Assembly (NCBI RefSeq): GCF_040566545.1
Contig: NZ_JBEWZI010000003.1
Location: 62,001 to 126,000 of the forward strand
Length of the DNA stretch: 64,000 nucleotides
Source of the DNA: Uliginosibacterium flavum
GTDB lineage: Bacteria; Pseudomonadota; Gammaproteobacteria; Burkholderiales; Rhodocyclaceae
Direction: 5' to 3'
A program made the translations under genes and the position numbers. Shown here piece after piece: positions 59,008-64,000 of the stretch (within the stretch, counting starts at the first letter, position 1; every line of letters starts with the position of its first letter). The notes beneath the pieces are model-generated. The model was not told the origin of the DNA. It saw only the letters and a list, made by a program, of their open reading frames with translations, and ran no database searches.

Positions 59008-61634
59008 GCACAAGACAATCGCCGGACCGCTCCAAGATTGGCTTGGCCCCCTCGGGGGGCCATCCGGCTGAGAGCCGGATCGGGGGCTCCATGAGCCGAC
59101 GCGATTTCATCAAGACCCAGGCTCTGGCCGCCGCAACGGCCACCGCCATGGGCGCTCCGCTGGTGCAAGCGGCTACGGCGGCCACTGGCGACAAGTCATC
59201 CAGTGAGGTGCGCTGGGACAAGGCGCCTTGCCGTTTCTGCGGCACGGGCTGCTCGGTACTGGTCGGCGTGCAGAATGGGCGCGTGGTGGCGACACAGGGC
59301 GACCCAGATGCGCCGGTCAATCGCGGCCTGAATTGCATCAAGGGCTACTTCCTGTCCAAGATCATGTACGGCGCGGATCGCCTGACCCAACCGCTGCTGC
59401 GCATGAAGAACGGCCAGTACGCCAAGGATGGCGAGTTCACGCCAATCAGCTGGGACAAGGCATTCGACATCATGGCCGAGAAATGGAAAGCGGCGCTGAA
59501 GGAGAAAGGCCCGGGCTCGGTCGCGATGTTCGGGTCCGGCCAGTGGACCATCTTCGAAGGCTACGCCGCATCCAAACTGATGAAAGCCGGCTTTCGCACC
59601 AACAACATCGATCCGAATGCGCGCCACTGCATGGCCAGCGCGGTCACCGGCTTCATGCGCACCTTCGGCATGGACGAGCCGATGGGCTGTTACGACGACA
59701 TCGAGCAGGCCGACGCCTTCGTGCTGTGGGGCTCGAACATGGCCGAGATGCACCCGATCCTGTGGAGCCGTATCACGGATCGTCGCCTCTCGCATGAGAA
59801 CAGCCGCGTGGCGGTGCTATCCACCTTCGAACACCGCAGTTTCGATCTGGCCGATCTGGGCATCGTGTTCACGCCACAGACCGATCTGGCAATCCTGAAC
59901 TACATCTGCCACCACATCATCAGCGCAGGCAAGGTAGACAAGGATTTCATCGCCAAACATGTGAATTTCAAACTCGGCGAGACCGACATCGGCTTCGGCC
60001 TGCGTCCCGGCCATGCGCTGGAAAAGGATGCCAAGTTCAATGGCTACCCCGGCGCGGATGGCAAACCGAAAAACAACCCAAGTGACTCCAAACCCTATAC
60101 CTACGAAGCGTTCGCCAAGTTCGTCTCTGAATACACCGCCGAGAAAGTTTCCAAACTCTCCGGCGTGCCGGTCGACAAGCTCAAGAAGCTGGGCGACATG
60201 TATGCCGATCCAAAGATGAAGATCGTCTCGTTCTGGACCATGGGCTTCAACCAGCATACCCGTGGCACCTGGGCGAACAACATGATCTACAACGTGCACC
60301 TGCTCACCGGCAAGATCGCCACGCCCGGCTGCGGACCGTTCTCGCTGACCGGCCAACCGTCGGCCTGCGGCACGGCGCGGGAAGTGGGCACCTTTGCCCA
60401 CCGCCTGCCCGCCGACATGGTGGTGACCAACCCGGAACACCGCAAACACGCCGAAGAAATCTGGCAGGTGCCCGAAGGCACGATCCCCGACAAGGTGGGT
60501 CTGCACGCCGTGGCGCAGAGCCGCGCGCTGAAGGATGGCGTGATCAAATGCTACTGGACCAGCACCACCAACAACATGCAGGCCGGGCCGAACGTCAATG
60601 GCGAGATCTATCCGGGCTGGCGCAATCCGAATGCCTTTGTCGTGGTGTCCGATGTGTATCCGACCGTCTCGGCACAGGCCGCCGATCTGATCCTGCCCAG
60701 TGCGATGTGGACCGAGAAGGAAGGCGCCTTTGGCAATGCCGAGCGCCGCACCCAGTTCTGGCGTCAGCAGGTCAAGGCGCCAGGCGAAGCCAAGTCCGAT
60801 CTGTGGCAGTTCATGGAGTTCTCCAAACGTTTCAAGATCGAAGAAGTGTGGCCAGCCGAACTGATCGCCAAGAAGCCGGAACTCAAGGGCAAGTCGATGT
60901 TCGACGTGCTCTACGCCAACAAGTCGGTCAACAAATTCCCGCTCGCTCAGGTCGCCACGGTGAATGCCCACGGGATTGCGGGCTACATGAACGACGAGTC
61001 CAAGGCCTACGGATTCTATGTGCAGAAGGGTCTGTTCGAAGAGTACGCGGCCTTCGGGCGCGGCCACGGCCACGATCTGGCGGACTTCGACACCTATCAC
61101 AAGACGCGCGGTCTGCGCTGGCCGGTGGTGGATGGCAAAGAGACTCTGTGGCGCTATCGCGAAGGCTTCGATCCGTATGTGAAAAAAGGCGAAGGCGTGA
61201 AGTTCTACGGCAACAAGGATGGCCGCGCCAACATCTACGCCCTGCCCTATCAGAATCCGCCCGAAATGCCGGACAAGGAATTCGACATGTGGCTGTGCAC
61301 CGGCCGTGTGCTGGAACACTGGCATACCGGCAGCATGACGCGACGCGTGCCCGAACTGCACAAGGCCGTGCCTGAAGCGGTGATCTACATGCACCCGGAT
61401 GACGCCAAGAAACGCGGCCTGCAGCGCGGCACCCTGGCCAAAATCTCGTCACGGCGCGGCGAGATCACGGCCCGTGTCGAAACGCAGGGGCGTAACAAAC
61501 CCCCGGTCGGCCTGATCTTCGTGCCCTTCTTCGATGAAGGCCGCCTGGTCAACAAACTGACCCTGGATGCGACCTGCCCGATTTCCAAGCAGACCGACTT
61601 CAAGAAGTGTGCGGTCAAGGTGGTGCGGGCCTGA
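59004..61634 (+). CDS. napA: Periplasmic nitrate reductase catalytic subunit, with repeat-derived N-terminus
   Basis: 876 residues from ATG 59004. The conserved protein starts at ATG 59091 with SRRDFIKTQALAAATATAMG (twin-arginine signal); the 29 residues before it come from repeat family F. Ligands: 4Fe-4S cluster CRFCGTGC with a fourth Cys at 111, and the molybdenum Cys209 in NARHCMASAV. It reduces nitrate to nitrite in the periplasm with Mo-bisMGD. Either start may be used; the first overlaps the napD stop. Confidence 0.95.
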   Translation: MSTRQSPDRSKIGLAPSGGHPAESRIGGSMSRRDFIKTQALAAATATAMGAPLVQAATAATGDKSSSEVRWDKAPCRFCGTGCSVLVGVQNGRVVATQGDPDAPVNRGLNCIKGYFLSKIMYGADRLTQPLLRMKNGQYAKDGEFTPISWDKAFDIMAEKWKAALKEKGPGSVAMFGSGQWTIFEGYAASKLMKAGFRTNNIDPNARHCMASAVTGFMRTFGMDEPMGCYDDIEQADAFVLWGSNMAEMHPILWSRITDRRLSHENSRVAVLSTFEHRSFDLADLGIVFTPQTDLAILNYICHHIISAGKVDKDFIAKHVNFKLGETDIGFGLRPGHALEKDAKFNGYPGADGKPKNNPSDSKPYTYEAFAKFVSEYTAEKVSKLSGVPVDKLKKLGDMYADPKMKIVSFWTMGFNQHTRGTWANNMIYNVHLLTGKIATPGCGPFSLTGQPSACGTAREVGTFAHRLPADMVVTNPEHRKHAEEIWQVPEGTIPDKVGLHAVAQSRALKDGVIKCYWTSTTNNMQAGPNVNGEIYPGWRNPNAFVVVSDVYPTVSAQAADLILPSAMWTEKEGAFGNAERRTQFWRQQVKAPGEAKSDLWQFMEFSKRFKIEEVWPAELIAKKPELKGKSMFDVLYANKSVNKFPLAQVATVNAHGIAGYMNDESKAYGFYVQKGLFEEYAAFGRGHGHDLADFDTYHKTRGLRWPVVDGKETLWRYREGFDPYVKKGEGVKFYGNKDGRANIYALPYQNPPEMPDKEFDMWLCTGRVLEHWHTGSMTRRVPELHKAVPEAVIYMHPDDAKKRGLQRGTLAKISSRRGEITARVETQGRNKPPVGLIFVPFFDEGRLVNKLTLDATCPISKQTDFKKCAVKVVRA
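59022..59090. repeat. Repeat family F at the NapA N-terminus
   Basis: GCTCCAAGATTGGCTTGGCC, then CCCTCGGGGGGCC, an ATCCGGCT/AGCCGGAT hairpin and CGGGGGCTC just before ATG 59091. Encodes KIGLAPSGGHPAESRIGGS. Same family as the uvrA insertion at 19764. Confidence 0.8.
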
Positions 61635-61667
61635 GGGCTGAGTGAAATGTGACGCACAAACACGCCC

Positions 61668-62426
61668 ATGAAACCCGATCCTTCACGCCGCGCCTTTCTC
61701 GCCAGCTCTGCCGCCGCCATGGGCGGCGCGTGTGGCGTGGCCTTGGGGGTGAGTCTGTATGCCAGACAGGCGCGCGCCTTGCCGGCACAGGCACTGCGCC
61801 CGCCGGGCGCGCTGCCCGAGGATCAGTTTCTGGGCGCCTGTGTGCGTTGCGGCCTGTGTGTGCGGGCCTGCCCGTATGACACGCTGAAACTCGGCGTGCT
61901 GGGCGATGGCATCGTGAGCGGCACGCCCTATTTCACGGCACGTTCCGTGGCCTGCGAGATGTGCGAAGACATCCCCTGCGTGAAGGCCTGCCCGACGGGC
62001 GCGCTGGATCACAGGCTGACGGATATCCGCAAGGCGCAGATGGGTGTGGCGGTGCTGATCGATCAGGAGAACTGCCTGAACTTTCTCGGCCTGCGCTGCG
62101 ATGTGTGCTACCGGGTATGCCCGGTGATCGGCAAGGCGATCAGCCTGGAGATGCGCCATAACCCGCGCTCCGACAGGCATGCGCTCCTGATCCCGACTGT
62201 GCATTCGGACGCGTGTACGGGCTGTGGCAAATGTGAACAGGGCTGCGTTCTGCCCGAGCCGGCGATCAAGGTGCTGCCGCGCAAACTGGCACAGGGCGCA
62301 GCCGATCCGCATTATCGGCGCGGCTGGGAAGAGAAGGCCAAGGCGGGTGGTTCACTGATCAGCGAGCAGGTGACGATGCCGGTGCGCGGACTGGATCAGT
62401 CGGCACCCGCAGGAGAAGCAAAGTGA
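61668..62426 (+). CDS. napG: NapG, ferredoxin-type quinol oxidation protein
   Basis: 252 residues. Twin-arginine start PSRRAFLASSAAAMGGACGV. Four 4Fe-4S motifs: CVRCGLCVRACP, CEMCEDIPCVKACP, CDVCYRVCP, CTGCGKCEQGC. With NapH it passes electrons from quinol to NapB and NapA. napH starts within its stop. Confidence 0.93.
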   Translation: MKPDPSRRAFLASSAAAMGGACGVALGVSLYARQARALPAQALRPPGALPEDQFLGACVRCGLCVRACPYDTLKLGVLGDGIVSGTPYFTARSVACEMCEDIPCVKACPTGALDHRLTDIRKAQMGVAVLIDQENCLNFLGLRCDVCYRVCPVIGKAISLEMRHNPRSDRHALLIPTVHSDACTGCGKCEQGCVLPEPAIKVLPRKLAQGAADPHYRRGWEEKAKAGGSLISEQVTMPVRGLDQSAPAGEAK

Positions 62427-63280
62427 GCGCGCAAGCACCGGGCCGTGATGCCATCGTGGCCAAAGGCTGGCTGCGCGCACACAAATGGCTGTTGCTGCGG
62501 CGCATGACGCAGCTGCTGGTGATGGGCGTGTTTCTGATCGGGCCGTGGTTTGGCTGGTGGCTGGTGAAGGGCAATCTGTCTTCCAGCAAGACCCTGGAGG
62601 TCTTGCCCCTGACCGATCCCTTCATGCTGCTGCAGCTGTTGGCGGCACGGCACTGGCCGGAGATGGAAGCCCTGATCGGCGCAGCCATCGTGCTGGGCTT
62701 CTATCTGCTGGTGGGCGGACGGGTGTTCTGCAGCTGGGTCTGCCCGATGAATGTAGTGACCGATGCGGCCAGCTGGCTGCGACGGCGACTGGGTTTGAAA
62801 GGCGGGCGCGCCCCGCATGAGTCAACGCGGCGCTGGCTGCTCGCGGCCATCCTGGTGGCCACGGCGCTCATCGGCAGCCTGGTGTGGGAATGGGTGAATC
62901 CCGTTTCGATGCTGCAGCGCGGCCTGGTGTTCGGCTTCGGCGCAGCCTGGGGCGTCGTGCTGGTGGTGTTCGCCTACGACGTGCTGGTGGCATCGCGTGG
63001 CTGGTGTGGCCACCTGTGCCCGATGGGCGTGTTTTACGGTGTGCTGGGCAAGGTGGCGGTGTGGCGGGTCAGTGCTCCACAGCGCAGTGAATGCAATGAC
63101 TGTATGGATTGTTTTGCGGTGTGTCCGGAGCCGCAGGTGATTCGTCCAGCATTGAAGGCAGTGGGGCAGAGTCACCCTCTTATTCTGGATAGCGCCTGTA
63201 CCAATTGCGGGCGCTGTGTCGATGTATGTAGTCAAAATGTTTTCCGGCTCACGAGCCGGTTCAACAGGAGCGAGAAATGA
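62423..63280 (+). CDS. napH: NapH, membrane quinol dehydrogenase
   Basis: 285 residues from GTG 62423 (GTGA overlap). Four membrane helices; conserved CSWVCPMNV and CGHLCPMGV in the helical part; two 4Fe-4S sites CNDCMDCFAVCPEP and CTNCGRCVDVC at the C-terminus on the cytoplasmic side. It couples quinol oxidation to NapG. napB overlaps its stop. Confidence 0.92.
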   Translation: MSAQAPGRDAIVAKGWLRAHKWLLLRRMTQLLVMGVFLIGPWFGWWLVKGNLSSSKTLEVLPLTDPFMLLQLLAARHWPEMEALIGAAIVLGFYLLVGGRVFCSWVCPMNVVTDAASWLRRRLGLKGGRAPHESTRRWLLAAILVATALIGSLVWEWVNPVSMLQRGLVFGFGAAWGVVLVVFAYDVLVASRGWCGHLCPMGVFYGVLGKVAVWRVSAPQRSECNDCMDCFAVCPEPQVIRPALKAVGQSHPLILDSACTNCGRCVDVCSQNVFRLTSRFNRSEK

Positions 63281-63741
63281 AAACCCGAAATCTGATGATG
63301 ATCTGTGTCACCAGCCTGTTGTTGGCCCCCCTGTCATTGCTGGCCGCAAACGAAGCCAAACCGTTTGAACCGGTCAAGCTGCAAACGCTACGCGGCACGG
63401 ATATCTCCGGCCCGGAAGCCAACTCCGAGAACTTCAAGAACGAACGCGACGTCGCCCCGATTCCCCGTGATTTCGTGCAGCAGCCGCCACTGATTCCGCA
63501 CACCACCAAGGGTTACAACATCACCAAGAACTTCAACAAGTGCATGGATTGCCACGCCTGGAGTCGCTACAAGGAAACCGGCGCCACCAAGGTCAGCCTG
63601 ACGCACTTCAAGAGCCGCGAAGGCAGCGAATTCTCCAACATCTCGCCGCGCCGCTACTTCTGCACCCAGTGTCATGTGCCGCAGACCGATGCCAAGCCCC
63701 TTGTGGCGAACAAGTTCCAGCGCGCCGATGGCCTGCGCTAA
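63277..63741 (+). CDS. napB: NapB, diheme cytochrome c subunit
   Basis: 154 residues from ATG 63277. Signal peptide (about 1-24, ending LLAANEAK). Two heme c sites: CMDCH (89-93) and CTQCH (129-133), with distal His in PLIPHTT and SLTHFKS. It delivers electrons from NapC or NapGH to NapA. Confidence 0.94.
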   Translation: MKTRNLMMICVTSLLLAPLSLLAANEAKPFEPVKLQTLRGTDISGPEANSENFKNERDVAPIPRDFVQQPPLIPHTTKGYNITKNFNKCMDCHAWSRYKETGATKVSLTHFKSREGSEFSNISPRRYFCTQCHVPQTDAKPLVANKFQRADGLR

Positions 63742-63753
63742 CAGGACAAAACC

Positions 63754-64000
63754 ATGACCAATGACACCCAAACCAGCAGCCTGAAATCCCGCCTGATCGG
63801 CCTGCTCAAGAAAAAATGGACCATCGGCCTGGGCGGCCTGCTGCTCGCCTTTGCCGGCGGCATCATCTTCTGGGGTGGCTTCAATACCGCCATGGAGATC
63901 ACCAATCGCGAGGCCTTCTGCATCGGCTGTCACGAGATGGAAGAGAACGTGTATCGCGAATATCGCAACACCATTCACTACTCCAACCGCACCGGCGTAC
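63754..64000 (+). CDS. napC: NapC/NirT tetraheme cytochrome, N-terminal part (runs off window)
   Basis: 82 complete codons, then the window ends. N-terminal helix LGGLLLAFAGGIIFWGGFN anchors it in the inner membrane. First heme site CIGCHEM (C56-H60) and YSNRTGV match NapC. Further heme motifs lie outside. It oxidises quinol and reduces NapB. Confidence 0.9.
   Translation, partial: MTNDTQTSSLKSRLIGLLKKKWTIGLGGLLLAFAGGIIFWGGFNTAMEITNREAFCIGCHEMEENVYREYRNTIHYSNRTGV

Overview
The window reads as a chromosomal segment of a GC-rich betaproteobacterium. The signs are EarP with an Arg32-type elongation factor P, a SPOR protein-dsbA-SDR run, two BPSS1780-type membrane proteins beside nadD-rsfS-rlmH-maf, a class I PHA synthase, an RNB nuclease followed by a TonB-like gene, and a PEP-CTERM protein. 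Rhodocyclales or a neighbouring order is my guess. No rRNA, tRNA, CRISPR array, prophage or transposase gene was seen.

Layout. 1-4.9 kb: end of a YqiA-type esterase, RNB nuclease, TonB-like protein, two membrane proteins. 5-15 kb: chemoreceptor, WYL regulator with VOC protein, heparinase-like lyase, exporter, SDR-dsbA-SPOR, carbonic anhydrase, DNR-like regulator. 15-24 kb: earP-efp, a small lipoprotein and a double-length UvrA (1993 aa, four ATPase modules). 24-32 kb: TonB receptor, BPSS1780 pair, nadD-rsfS-rlmH-maf, histidine kinase. 32-48 kb: VanZ/symporter, thioesterase, DMT pair, CDF transporter, CBS protein, PEP-CTERM protein, TauE, aroE with a divergent LysR regulator, MATE pump, PHA synthase, MBL hydrolase. 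47.5-58 kb: SDR, DUF1289, rapZ, NusG-II protein and Gx transporter, ubiX, poly-Ser lipoprotein, two converging ABC-F ATPases, secreted serine protease. 58.7-64 kb: a periplasmic nitrate reductase operon napDAGHBC (napC cut by the window end) behind a perfect FNR/DNR-type box.

The most unusual feature is the repeat landscape. At least eight families of short palindromic or heptamer-periodic repeats occupy the spaces between genes, often starting within a few bases of a stop codon or ending at a start codon. Several have entered coding sequence while keeping the frame. UvrA alone carries five different families in frame, two of them in equivalent loops of its duplicated halves. NapA, the Gx transporter and RapZ have repeat-derived ends. 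This pattern of stop-codon-anchored and frame-preserving repeats is the best candidate here for something undescribed.

Functional links. Nitrate respiration (nap) is probably controlled by a DNR/FNR-type protein, and a suitable regulator lies 44 kb upstream at 14.3-15.0 kb. EarP modifies the EF-P encoded directly after it. RapZ, NadD, RsfS, RlmH, Maf, DsbA, UbiX and AroE are housekeeping functions in split operons. Starts were chosen by homology, ribosome binding sites and overlap with the upstream stop.
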